DNA from: Malachius bipustulatus
Lineage: Eukaryota > Arthropoda > Insecta > Coleoptera > Melyridae
Length of the DNA stretch: 64,000 bases
Reading direction: 5' to 3'
Assembly: GCA_910589415.1 (NCBI GenBank)
Contig: OU342630.1
Span: 51,740,012 to 51,804,011 of the forward strand
Shown here piece by piece: positions 20,636 to 30,850 of this stretch (position 1 is the first letter of the stretch; each line of letters starts with the position of its first letter). Made by a program: the position numbers and the translations under genes. Below the pieces are notes generated by a model. The model was given only the letters and a program-made list of their open reading frames with translations. It was not told the origin of the DNA and searched no databases.

Positions 20636-21185
20636 TGTTAACTCCGCGTCAAAGAGCCTAAAAATATTAACGACGCGATTCGATCCTGAAAGGGGCTAAA
20701 TTAATGCGGCTCGATGCCGCGATGGTAATGACGAATCGCCACGGTGACAGGATCGAAATTTAGGGAAGGACCAGGCTATAATTGCCAATGATTGACAGGA
20801 ACACAATTAATTAATAATTATCGAAATTACTGACCTTGTGTCTTGTCCGACTAAAGGGGCACTTGTTTTAATTTGCGAGATGTTGTAACTATTATTATTG
20901 TTCACTTTGCTCCACTATACCCACGATTGTTCCACTACTTTATACCGCTTCCTTATTTAATTAAAGAACTAGGTATCCCGTTCCCGTAACACCAGCATCG
21001 ACGAGTCTGGTACGAACGGCACTATGTCGGGCTCTTTCCTCTCTCGATGTTAAACCTCGACTCTCCGTGTGGTCTCTCCGGTCAGGTGTCCTTCTCCTTC
21101 GTCCCGGTGTGTAAAGGGATAGGAAGGGGTAGGAAACGGTGGTGTCTTAGAGAATACGAATCGATTATTCACCAAGGACGTAACA
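20636..21185 (-). repeat. BEL2 3' LTR
   Basis: It runs TGTTAACTCC...GACGTAACA on the + strand, 550 bp, matching 27336-27885. An inner LTR edge is preceded on the coding strand by a G-rich GGTGGGCGG tract that would serve as polypurine primer. Confidence 0.92.
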
Positions 21186-21328
21186 TACCGCCCACCAAAA
21201 TTACCGGAGGAATTTTCCGCTATCAGAAAATTGAACCAAAAGCGAAACTAACGAAAACGAAACTAACGACAATAACAAAAACGAAACGAAACGAAACGAC
21301 AAGTCAGGGACGAAATTCCCTGAGTCCG

Positions 21329-24300
21329 TTACTGGTTAGGTAACGGGCAAAGTTTGACCAGAGGTCGTTTACAAAGACCTCTGGTCGTACGAACCGAGGC
21401 AACCCTGGCGACACCATCCGCACCAGGGTGCAGAGAAACAATTCTTCCTAGAGCCCATTTCAAAGGAGACAACAATTCATCCTTTATCAACACCAACGAA
21501 CCGATATCCGTTGACTCAAACAAATGGGTTTTCGACCATTTACTCCTCTGGTGGAAATTATGAAGATATTCAGCCCTCCAACGTGTCCAAAAATCACGTT
21601 GCATCCGTTGCACCAATTGCCAACGAGAAAGACGAGAAATCTTCAGATGTGACAAGTTCACATCCGGCACCGACGACAGAGGTTCCAAGGTCAGAAAATG
21701 ACCAGGGGTCAACGCGGATAGATCGTTGGGGTCGCTACTAATGGGGCAAAGGGGGCGCGAATTCAAGACGGCCTCGATCTGAACGATGAAGGTGTTCAGC
21801 TCCTCATAAGTCAAAATTTGACCACCAATAACACGGGCCATGTGTGTTTTGACGGACTTAACACCGCTCTCCCACAGTCCACCGAAGTGTGGAGCTGAGG
21901 GTGGATTGAAGTGCCATCGAATACCTTCCCCTTCTGCGGCGATTTTCAAATTTGAGTTGAGCTCCTTGTTAGCTCCGACGAAATTGGTTCCACAGTCACT
22001 GTAGATGTCACTACAGCGACCGCGGCGAGCGACAAACCTCCTAAGAGCTGCCAGGAAAGTCTCTGACGATAAATCAGAAGCGATTTCGAGATGAATCGCG
22101 CGAGTCGCGAAACATACGAACAAACATAAATAGGCTTTAGAAGTTTTGACACCCCTATACCTCGACAAGACAATAGGAAACGGTCCCCCATAATCGACCC
22201 CGACACAACTAAAGGGCTTCAATTGGGAGACACGAGCGACAGGTAAATTCCCCATGGGAGGCTCCAACGAGAGGGGACGAGTGCGAAAGCAACGATTGCA
22301 TTTCGACAAATAACTACGAATGACCCTACGAGCAGACAGGATCCAAAAATTTTGTTGAAGGAGATAATGAGTAGTGTTCACTCCTGGGTGCAAATTACCT
22401 CGATGTATCTGATCAATCAAAAGTTCAACCAACCTATGCCTTCCTGGCAACAATGCGGGATATTTAGCGTCGAATGCTAAACCCGAATGCAACAGTCGAC
22501 CCCCGACTCGCAAAATACCGAAATCATCAATAAAGGGCGACAATGACTGCAAGTACTTGGCACATGGTTTACCAGAGCGAATTTTCTCCAATTCCGAAGA
22601 GAAGACCGAAGATTGAACAATTCTAACAATGTGCATGAGAGCAGCATGCAACTCAGAGACACTCAATGCACCAGTGGTCCTATTGACAGCACGACAATTG
22701 TTAGTGAAACGAAAACAACGAGCGATAATACCCTGAATTTTCCTCAAAGAAGAAAATCTTTTCAACAAAACATCGACATCCGAAATCTCTATCGTAGCGA
22801 ACAAAACAATATTCCTTTTCTCCAGTTCAACATCAGAAGTGGGAGCAATGGGAACGAGTGCTGGCCAAGATTCCAGCGGCAATCTGAGGAATTCAGGCCC
22901 CGCCCACCATGCGGAAGCCCCGACTAACTCCTCTGGTAACAAGCCCCGAGACGCGACGTCCGCTGGGTTGTCACCTGAACGTACATGATTCCAACAATCC
23001 GGAGGAATTCGATCCTGAATGTGGACGACACGATTCGAAACAAAAGTCTTCCACCGATGTGGAGACGACTTGATCCAGGATAGAGCGACCGAAGAGTCAC
23101 TCCAAGCGAAAACCTTATCAACAACAATGGATTGAGGACCTTGTTCAAGGACGAACGAAACGAGATCTGATAGTAAGACTGCGGCACACAATTCCAGCCG
23201 TGGAACGGAGAGTGGTTTGAGCGGAGCAACACGAGACTTGGCAGTAACGAAACGAACCTGCACATTGCCATCGGCGTCCTCGAAACGATAATACACCACA
23301 CCCGCATAACCTGCAGTCGACGCATCACAAAATGCGTGCAGCTGACACGACACGAAAGATCCTTCGGGAACCAAGCACCTAGGGATTGTCAACTTGGATA
23401 AAACATGAAGAGTGGACTTATATCGATTCCACTTTTCGACAACATCAGCTGGTGGATCTTCATCCCAATCCAGCCCGAGATACCACAAATGTTGAATGAC
23501 TCGTTTTGCCATAAAGGTCAATGGGCACAAGAAACCCAACGGGTCATAGATCTTAGCGACTTCTGAGAGAATGCTTCTCTTAGTACAAGGTGAATCTATG
23601 GACTTAACCACGAACGAAAACGAATCAGTAGCCGATTGCCACTGAAGGCCAAGAATTTTCACCGAAAAGTCCGATTCCGAATCAAAGTTGGATGACTGCT
23701 GTTGACAATGTTCAACCGGCAGATCCTGAAGCAATTGTGGATTGTTAGCAGACCATTTCCGCAACTCAAATTGTCCCAATTGCAATAGCGAAATGAGCTG
23801 ATTTCTCAACTCCAAGGTTTCCTCGATTTGATTTGCCCCAATGGCAAAATCATCGACATAAAGCCCGAGACGAATGGCTTTCGAAGCGAGAGGAAACTTC
23901 TCAGAATTTTCTTGAGCTAATTGTAACAAGCACCTAATGGCCAAATATGGCGAGGACGAAACACCATAAGTTACAGTGTTCAATTTGTAACTTCGAATAG
24001 GATCCTTTTCTGAAAAACGCCAACGAATTAATTGATACTGTCGATGTGAATCTCCAACTAAAATTTGCCGATACATCTGCCTAATGTCACAAGTGAACAC
24101 GAATTTGTTCTCTCGAAAACGAAGCAAAACACTAGTGATGTCATTTTGCAACTTCGGACCAATCAACAAGGTATCATTTAACGAAAGATTGTTCGATGCT
24201 TTGGCCGAGGCGTCGAACACGACACGAATTTTCGACGATACTGGGGCGAGCGAAGACACATCAGAAGACATCGAAACACCAGGGTCTTTAAAAACGCAAT

Positions 24301-26617
24301 GATGCGGAATGTAATAAGAGTTTGCAGATTCCGACTCCAATGGCACCAACGACATGTGCCCAGCCTCCAAATAATCTTTCATAAACTCTACATACATGTC
24401 TCTAATGTGAGGCAACCTCGACAATCGTCTCTCCAAAGCGAGCAAACGACGATCTGCGACATTCAACGAATCATTAAAGATAGGCAACTCTTTGCTATCC
24501 TTAAATGGCAACAATACCCCAAAACGACCTGATTCTTCTCGATAATGAGACTCAACGAACAACGACTCAGCCTCTTGTTCCTCATTAGAGCAAACCTCAA
24601 CTGAAGGCACCTCCTCAACTCTCCAAAATGCCTTAAGAGTCTCTTCAAGGGTCGAATCTACCGACGCAAAACAAGCTTGAACCTCGCCCGCAACCTTCGA
24701 CGAAATGGTTCCCAAAAGAACCCAACCAAACGTCGTGTTCATTGCGGCTGGACAGTTATCACTGCCCGACAAATAACCACCATGAACAATATTGGGAAAG
24801 ATGTCAGCTCCTAGCAAAACATCGACAGAACCAGGCGTGTACCAATTAGGATCCGCTAACTTCAAATTATCAAGCGCCTTCGATGGCGAAATGTCAACAC
24901 TGGGAAGTTTTCCACAAATATTGGGCAAGACCAAAGTACTTACTTTAAAAGTAGGTGATGGTACCCCAACGGGACGAATAATGCAATCAGATGATCCCTG
25001 GGCCGATCCCAAGGTCACGTGACCCAAACAAGAAATAGGTGTTGATGATCGATTCAAGTGCAAGCCCAAACGCTTGCGGCACCGATCAGTAATAAAAGAC
25101 GACTGACTGCCAGAGTCAATTAAAGAACGAACCACTTGATAGTTGCCCCACTTGTCTTGAACTTCAATACATGCGGTTGCTAAAAGAACCGTAGTATTGC
25201 TACGAGAACGAGAACGAACATCCTGAAAGGATGGGAGAGAAGACATGGCAACCGTGGATGCGACTGGAGGCGGCTCAACTCGATGAGAAGCTGCTCCATC
25301 CGAATTACTAAGTTTAACGAAATGTAATAAAGAGTGGTGCCGACCTGCACACTCCTTACACGAATGAGAAGAGGGGCACTGCTTCACCAAGTGTGAAGGG
25401 CCAAAACAATTTAGGCACAAGCGCGCTGCCTTCACAGCCTCAAAACGCTTGCGCGGGTCCAACTTCAAAAAAGAACGACAATTCGAGATCGGGTGTTCTC
25501 CATTACAATGGAAGCACGACTGCTTCGATGAAGACGCACTCGACGTTGACAAAAATGCATGTGAATTCCTCGATTCCACTTTTCCACCAGACTTGACGCT
25601 ACTCCGCTTACCAACGACTGCAGACGGAGATAGGTCATTCCCCAAAGATGATTCTAATGCACGACACTGTGACGACAAAAACTTGTGCAAATCCTGATAT
25701 GATGGAAACTCTTCAGATGCAAATTGGAGTTCGAAACGCTTTCGAGTAGCGTTATCCAATTTCTGTAGCAACCAGTTGAACAAAGTGAAATCCCAGAGAG
25801 AGACGCCTGAGACCTGACCCAAAGCTGTAATATTTTCTGAAAAGGTATTCAACAATTCACGAAGCGATTGTGAGGAATCAGAATCCGTTATTTTGGGAGC
25901 ATTACAAATCGACTGCCAATAACACGTCGCAAGTACTCGCTCATTCTGATACCTTTGGACAAGAGTATCGAAAGCTATCGAATAATTGTCATCTGTCAGT
26001 GGTAAATGTTTGACAAGGGTAAGAGGTTCCTTCGACAAAGTCGAAACTAAATACTGGAACTTCTCAATTGGAGCTAACGAATCATTCGAATGAATCAAAG
26101 TCCTAAACAAATCATAATAAACCGACCACATCCTCAACGAACCATCAAAAGTAGGTATACCGATACGAGGCAATTTCACATGTGAACTTGCAGAGGAGGG
26201 TAGTGCGGGAGCACCAGACTGTCGACTATTCAATGATTCACTCGAACCATGACGTGATTTCACCACCGAATCCTGAGTCGATTCCAACGACAATTGAACC
26301 GCTCTAATCTGAAAATAAACCGAATCAACTTCGATAAGTAGTCCCGAGTATGATTTCCAAATCTCCGATGACACATCTACGACCAAAGCACTCTTATCTG
26401 CCGACTCAACCGTAATCAGGATATTTCTATCAACCTCCTGCACCTGACTGTACAAATCCGAAGCGCTGTCGCATGCAGCCAGGACAATAAAACGCGACTT
26501 TTCATCAATGGGTGCTGTAACTACTGTCAGAATCGAGTTCAAACGAGTCAAAAACTTCGAAACAGAAGCGTTTGCTCCGACCAAAGTGTTGGACATTTTG
26601 CTAAAGAGTATCAACAA
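21329..26617 (-). CDS. BEL2 gag-pro-pol polyprotein
   Basis: A 1762-residue ORF. Order by approximate residue: DUF1759 gag (about 150-330), zinc knuckles CFHCNGEHPISNC (368), CLNCFGPSHLVKQC (about 400) and CKECAGRHH, aspartic protease with DSGS (501), reverse transcriptase with YVDD (920), RNase H starting at HAFCDAS (1096), integrase with HHCC finger (His about 1404) and acidic triad in VDYGG (1474), YSDCGTN (1541) and GLWESG (1583), then a DUF5641 C terminus. All catalytic residues are present. The annotated ATG is at 26617; MSNTLVGAN seven codons later is an equally good start. The stop is 144 bases from the 3' LTR. Confidence 0.95.
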   Translation of the reverse strand: MLILFSKMSNTLVGANASVSKFLTRLNSILTVVTAPIDEKSRFIVLAACDSASDLYSQVQEVDRNILITVESADKSALVVDVSSEIWKSYSGLLIEVDSVYFQIRAVQLSLESTQDSVVKSRHGSSESLNSRQSGAPALPSSASSHVKLPRIGIPTFDGSLRMWSVYYDLFRTLIHSNDSLAPIEKFQYLVSTLSKEPLTLVKHLPLTDDNYSIAFDTLVQRYQNERVLATCYWQSICNAPKITDSDSSQSLRELLNTFSENITALGQVSGVSLWDFTLFNWLLQKLDNATRKRFELQFASEEFPSYQDLHKFLSSQCRALESSLGNDLSPSAVVGKRSSVKSGGKVESRNSHAFLSTSSASSSKQSCFHCNGEHPISNCRSFLKLDPRKRFEAVKAARLCLNCFGPSHLVKQCPSSHSCKECAGRHHSLLHFVKLSNSDGAASHRVEPPPVASTVAMSSLPSFQDVRSRSRSNTTVLLATACIEVQDKWGNYQVVRSLIDSGSQSSFITDRCRKRLGLHLNRSSTPISCLGHVTLGSAQGSSDCIIRPVGVPSPTFKVSTLVLPNICGKLPSVDISPSKALDNLKLADPNWYTPGSVDVLLGADIFPNIVHGGYLSGSDNCPAAMNTTFGWVLLGTISSKVAGEVQACFASVDSTLEETLKAFWRVEEVPSVEVCSNEEQEAESLFVESHYREESGRFGVLLPFKDSKELPIFNDSLNVADRRLLALERRLSRLPHIRDMYVEFMKDYLEAGHMSLVPLESESANSYYIPHHCVFKDPGVSMSSDVSSLAPVSSKIRVVFDASAKASNNLSLNDTLLIGPKLQNDITSVLLRFRENKFVFTCDIRQMYRQILVGDSHRQYQLIRWRFSEKDPIRSYKLNTVTYGVSSSPYLAIRCLLQLAQENSEKFPLASKAIRLGLYVDDFAIGANQIEETLELRNQLISLLQLGQFELRKWSANNPQLLQDLPVEHCQQQSSNFDSESDFSVKILGLQWQSATDSFSFVVKSIDSPCTKRSILSEVAKIYDPLGFLCPLTFMAKRVIQHLWYLGLDWDEDPPADVVEKWNRYKSTLHVLSKLTIPRCLVPEGSFVSCQLHAFCDASTAGYAGVVYYRFEDADGNVQVRFVTAKSRVAPLKPLSVPRLELCAAVLLSDLVSFVLEQGPQSIVVDKVFAWSDSSVALSWIKSSPHRWKTFVSNRVVHIQDRIPPDCWNHVRSGDNPADVASRGLLPEELVGASAWWAGPEFLRLPLESWPALVPIAPTSDVELEKRNIVLFATIEISDVDVLLKRFSSLRKIQGIIARCFRFTNNCRAVNRTTGALSVSELHAALMHIVRIVQSSVFSSELEKIRSGKPCAKYLQSLSPFIDDFGILRVGGRLLHSGLAFDAKYPALLPGRHRLVELLIDQIHRGNLHPGVNTTHYLLQQNFWILSARRVIRSYLSKCNRCFRTRPLSLEPPMGNLPVARVSQLKPFSCVGVDYGGPFPIVLSRYRGVKTSKAYLCLFVCFATRAIHLEIASDLSSETFLAALRRFVARRGRCSDIYSDCGTNFVGANKELNSNLKIAAEGEGIRWHFNPPSAPHFGGLWESGVKSVKTHMARVIGGQILTYEELNTFIVQIEAVLNSRPLCPISSDPNDLSALTPGHFLTLEPLSSVPDVNLSHLKISRLSRWQLVQRMQRDFWTRWRAEYLHNFHQRSKWSKTHLFESTDIGSLVLIKDELLSPLKWALGRIVSLHPGADGVARVASVRTTRGLCKRPLVKLCPLPNQ

Positions 26618-27312
26618 AACACTAAAGCAATAAACGAATAAGGGTTATTTTTTACACCTGTAAAAAATACAACGACAACGAAATACGAACAATAACTAAA
26701 AATAAGTACCTAACCAAGTGAAGGTTACTTATTTAAAAACGAGTTGAAAATAAATTGACTTTGAAATTCACCAAAAAACAATACTTGAGATACCGAGTGT
26801 ACCCAGTAGGTATACCGTGAATACAAAATCAATATTTTCCCTGTAACAACGAAAAAGGGTTATTCGTTAAAAACCTGTAAAAATACAACAACAACGAACG
26901 ATGAGCAATACCAAAAATAAGTACCTAACCAAGTGAAAGTTACTTATTTAATATCGAGTTGAAAATAAATTATTGAATTCGAATTCACCAAAAACAATAC
27001 TTAAGATACCGAGTGTACCCAGTATACCGTGAATACAAAATCAATATTCTGCCCTGCGAATTCAGAGAGAAAATATTTCAACTATATCTACAGAAGTTTT
27101 TAAAACGAACACCTGCAACGAACGAAGAAGTGGAGTGAGGTAGAATGGAGTAAAATTAGTGGAATGGGTGAAAATGCCGTCTGGCGTCCTTTGGATCGAC
27201 TATTTCGAATCCTTTGACCTACAAACAGGCTACCTTAACACAGTGAGTGAGAAACTAATTTCAAACAAATGATGCAACCAATTAATGAACTATATTTCCA
27301 CGAGCTTTCCTA
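26618..27312 (-). other. BEL2 5' leader
   Basis: Untranslated region between primer site and ORF. It includes an imperfect direct duplication of about 190 bp (26640-26830 against 26870-27050, both with AAATAAGTACCTAACCAAGT and GATACCGAGTGTACCCAGTA). Confidence 0.7.
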
Positions 27313-27329
27313 TCCGGCTCGAAGGACCA
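27313..27329 (-). other. BEL2 primer binding site (tRNA-Tyr)
   Basis: The + strand reads TCCGGCTCGAAGGACCA, which is the 3' end of eukaryotic tRNA-Tyr including CCA. On the element strand it starts six bases from the LTR. Confidence 0.85.
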
Positions 27330-27335
27330 AAAAAA

Positions 27336-27885
27336 TGTTAACTCCGCGTCAAAGAGCCTAAAAATATTAACGACGCGATTCGATCCTGAAAGGGGCTAAA
27401 TTAATGCGGCTCGATGCCGCGATGGTAATGACGAATCGCCACGGTGACAGGATCGAAATTTAGGGAAGGACCAGGCTATAATTGCCAATGATTGACAGGA
27501 ACACAATTAATTAATAATTATCGAAATTACTGACCTTGTGTCTTGTCCGACTAAAGGGGCACTTGTTTTAATTTGCGAGATGTTGTAACTATTATTATTG
27601 TTCACTTTGCTCCACTATACCCACGATTGTTCCACTACTTTATACCGCTTCCTTATTTAATTAAAGAACTAGGTATCCCGTTCCCGTAACACCAGCATCG
27701 ACGAGTCTGGTACGAACGGCACTATGTCGGGCTCTTTCCTCTCTCGATGTTAAACCTCGACTCTCCGTGTGGTCTCTCCGGTCAGGTGTCCTTCTCCTTC
27801 GTCCCGGTGTGTAAAGGGATAGGAAGGGGTAGGAAACGGTGGTGTCTTAGAGAATACGAATCGATTATTCACCAAGGACGTAACA
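27336..27885 (-). repeat. BEL2 5' LTR
   Basis: 550 bp, same start and end as the 3' LTR; I saw no difference in the parts compared line by line. It would carry the element promoter. Confidence 0.92.
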
Positions 27886-27890
27886 ATTTT

Positions 27891-28672
27891 CATTCCAAAT
27901 ATCAATTTTGCACAAATAGCATATTATATAATACTACTATATTGGTAGTGGGGGTCTGGAGATGGAGGTAAATACCACGGTGTAGACATATCTTTCTATT
28001 TTTCTCTCGTCGAATGTTCTTCGAGTCCTAAGCGCATGTCAGAGAACTGAACACGCCTACAAGCCATCAGATGCGATCACCTGACTCGTGACGCTTGCGC
28101 ACAACGGGTCGAGGTACTCTAAAAAACAGATCGAGATAGTCGTTTGCTGTCCCAATGTGTCCGTGGCACTTCCACTTACGGGTGCTACCAATATAGAAAT
28201 ATTTTATACATATGACAAAAAGCTATAGCACACAGGTACCTTGAATTTTAAAACCGAGTGTAACGCTCCAACGCCAATAACCCAAATGCTTATTCAAAGA
28301 ATCATCATTTTATTCGCACACCTAAATCTTAAATCTCTGCAATCTTAAATTGTAAGATTGGTATTAAAAGTAACCACTGATTATAATACGATTTCATCAT
28401 GCATATGATCTATGTTCTATACCTACTTATATATTTTAAAAGACCTATTTATAGATTTTATATTTCATACTGGGACTATTGATTTACTATTGATTAAAAT
28501 TTATAATTTTTAGTTTATAATAATTATATTTATATTTATATTTTCATATTTATATTTATTTACATTACGGTTGCCAAAAAAACATTATAGGTATAAGCAA
28601 TAAGTATACCTTATTGCCTTTGTTGCATGTATTTCACTGCCATGGTTATACACCTAACTTCTTTATTTTTAG
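27891..28672 (+). other. Gene A intron 3, right part
   Basis: From about 28260 it is alignable with 47880-48320 in gene B. A CACGGTGTAGACATATC at 27977 resembles the P-like ends but no partner was found. The intron ends TTATTTTTAG. Confidence 0.5.
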
Positions 28673-28762
28673 ACTGGTAACGTGGTGTCTATGATTCATT
28701 GTCCTCTGTGGATAATTATATCCGCAGGGGTTGAATTCTCTGGACAGTTCATGATCAACAAA
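28673..28762 (+). CDS. Odorant receptor gene A, exon 4
   Basis: A 90-bp, phase 0/0 exon encoding TGNVVSMIHC PLWIIISAGV and EFSGQFMINK, between TTTTTAG and GTAAGA. It is the loop and start of the last transmembrane region typical of insect ORs. Confidence 0.88.
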
Positions 28763-29413
28763 GTAAGATTTTGACATGATTATTTACAATACTTTTTTTA
28801 CATATTTTAAATTGATAAAAGTTTTTGTTATGAAGACATATTTGGATTCTTTTAAATATACCTAGCTATCAGCTATTTGTAGCCACTTTTAAATACCCCT
28901 CTGGACCGAAATCATAATAACGTGCAGGAATTTTTAGATTAATAGAAACTTAGTTCGACTCTACTTGAAGTTTAATTTTCAACATTCTATTTTCATAATT
29001 TCCTTTAAAATGCTACTACCGCTAGTCCTAATAGAAGGTACCTCTCCCGACCGTTTTTAAGTAGGCCTTCATTAAATTTTATTTATTGGCTTAATTGCAG
29101 GTATATTTATTCCATCGATTTATTTTTGTTAGTTGTTTAAGAAATGTCATCTTACAAATGACATGATAAATGTTCATTTTGTACTTATGAACTTGATTTT
29201 TTTCACTGAAATTTTGAAATGCTTTATTAATAATCTCGACAATTAACGCGCTCGCTGACGCTCACGCGTTAAAATATCTCGATTATTAATCGCCTTTATT
29301 AATACACTACTACTAGTTCGTTAAATAACTAACTATTAAAAAATTCCTTGCACTGAAATACTTACTAACATTAACATATTATTAGAAACCTAAGGTTATG
29401 TTATAATTTGCAG
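28763..29413 (+). other. Gene A intron 4
   Basis: A GT-AG intron ending AATTTGCAG. It contains a perfect-armed hairpin at 29226-29290 that is absent from the matching place in gene B. Confidence 0.6.
29226..29290. repeat. Hairpin with GC-rich loop
   Basis: The arms (TTAATAATCTCGACAATTAA and its near complement) enclose a loop CGCTCGCTGACGCTCACGCG. This GC-loop style recurs at 30596-30714, 33861-34236 and 49126-49240. Confidence 0.65.
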
Positions 29414-29575
29414 AGTGAGGAATTTGAGAACGCTTTGCATAATGTGAAATGGTACGAAATTAAAAACTTGGAAAATCGCAGAAGTTACCTTTTAGTTCTT
29501 TTGATAATGTCACAAAGATCAATCGCGTTAGATGAAGGAACATTTGCAAAGTTGTCATCAGCTTCTCTTTTACGA
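29414..29575 (+). CDS. Odorant receptor gene A, exon 5 (donor lost)
   Basis: A 162-bp exon encoding SEEFENALHNVKWYEIKNLE ... GTFAKLSSASLLR, the conserved OR C-terminal region. In gene B the next bases are GTAAGA, a donor; in gene A they are CTAAGA (29576-29577). Without that donor translation would run on for LRIILIIADY and stop at 29606-29608, replacing the last 17 residues. Whether a nearby cryptic donor is used cannot be told from sequence. Confidence 0.85.
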
Positions 29576-29660
29576 CTAAGAATTATTCTTATTATTGCAG
29601 ATTATTGAATTTTTTATAACTGTATCGTCCTTACTGTTTGCGTTTTTTTTTTTTTTCTAG

Positions 29661-29714
29661 TTTCTTAGAACAACTTATTCTGGCACAGCAATGCTCGTAA
29701 GAATGATCAAGTAA
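29661..29714 (+). CDS. Odorant receptor gene A, exon 6
   Basis: It follows a T-rich tract and CTAG. It encodes FLRTTYSGTAMLVRMIK and TAA, the usual end of insect ORs. The exon is intact, but its upstream donor is mutated, so it may no longer be spliced in. Confidence 0.75.
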   Translation, partial: FLRTTYSGTAMLVRMIK

Positions 29715-29820
29715 TAGTAAAAATGTCAACTAGAATAATTAATGTCTTGAATGTGTAGATGTAATTCAGATAATTTGCTTCTTGGTAACTACAACCCTTT
29801 TTAGAAATACATAATAATAT

Positions 29821-30587
29821 TTATCTACGAGTGATTCATAAAATGCACTTTTTTAGACGTTTCTTAGTTCATAAAATGTATGATTATATTGAAGAGTTAA
29901 ATAAAGTAGTTTGGGTGTAATAAAGTGCCGTAGCGGTTCATTATTTAACGCTAAATCTGTCACGTTAGTGCACGCTCGCCAACTGGCAAGTAGTGAGCGG
30001 AGAGCGGAGCGGCTCAGACGGCAGTCGGGGCACAGAATAGCAACAACAACTGAACACGACACGCTGAACCCTGAATTACATTGTATCCCGATTTATAATT
30101 ACCATGCACCTATTATACTAGAGAAACGTCGCAGTTTATTAGCAGGGCGCCAGATCTATGTACAATTATTAATATTTTGTGTTTTTCGTCGTTTATACCT
30201 AAAATGGATAACATTGTAGATGCTTCAATGAATGAAATATCTTCTACCCCAGAAAAAATTATTTTTCAATCAAATATGTGGCTATATACCTAATCTATTT
30301 TTTATAATCTAAAATTTTATGTTTACATTTAATCATGAATGAAATATCTTCCGCACTAGAAGAAATTCTTATTCCATCATATATGGCTGCACAAAATCTG
30401 TTAGGTACTTACCTCAAAAATCTAAAGAAGTGTATATTAAGCAATATGTCACCTTTATGAACTGACGTGATGAAAAAAGCGTTAACAGCTTCAAAGACAC
30501 GCTTATAACATGTAAGATATGAATGCATTGGAAAGTTTTTTTTTATAATAATAAATTTTCGTTCTAATTTAAGTCACTCGTAGATAA
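29821..30587 (+). mobile_element. TIR element with promoter-like and short exon-like content (copy 1)
   Basis: The ends are TTATCTACGAGTGA and its complement. The interior has a GC-rich block (29960-30030) and two short frames, 30204-30293 (MDNIVDASMNEISSTPEKI...) and 30335-30460 (MNEISSALEEILIPSYMAAQ...), that resemble each other. It is inserted downstream of gene A relative to gene B (flank TAATATTTATAGGC in B). An inverted copy, together with the adjoining hairpin, is at 49126-50000. No transposase. Confidence 0.6.
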
Positions 30588-30595
30588 AATTTTGT

Positions 30596-30714
30596 ATGCA
30601 ACATATGCATAAAGTGCCTTTTTTTCACTTCTGGGATTGCCGCATTCGCCTGCGGCTCATGCGGTCAATCTTCCCAGTCGTGAAAAAAAGTACCACTTTA
30701 TGCACCTGTTGCAT
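30596..30714. repeat. Hairpin with CGCCTGCGGCTC loop (copy 1)
   Basis: The arms include GCATAAAGTGCC...CACTTCTGGGA against TCCCAGTCGTG...CCACTTTATGC. The loop is GC-rich. The unit moved together with 29821-30587, since the same junction occurs in copy 2. Confidence 0.7.
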
Positions 30715-30723
30715 AAATAACTA

Positions 30724-30850
30724 TTATAGGCACTTAATAAAGAAATGAAAATTGTAATTCTTATAATAATTATTATTTAAGATCGTTAATTAAGATAGTC
30801 AAATAAATATTATTGTATTATTGTATATACATATAAGGTACTTCCTTATA
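30724..30850 (+). other. Downstream flank of gene A
   Basis: It is similar to 52255-52362 after gene B. No gene seen. Confidence 0.4.

Larger units (their letters stand above)
20636..27885 (-). mobile_element. Complete BEL/Pao LTR retrotransposon (BEL2)
   Basis: It is a 7250-bp element with two 550-bp LTRs that look identical by eye, a 5-bp duplication ATTTT, a 17-base primer site and a single uninterrupted 1762-codon ORF on the - strand. It lies in intron 3 of odorant receptor gene A, antisense to it. LTR identity and the intact ORF point to a very recent insertion that may still be mobile. Confidence 0.95.

Noticed and set aside
27977..28190. Third P-like MITE starting CACGGTGTAGACATATC
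   Set aside because: No matching inverted end or duplication could be found downstream.
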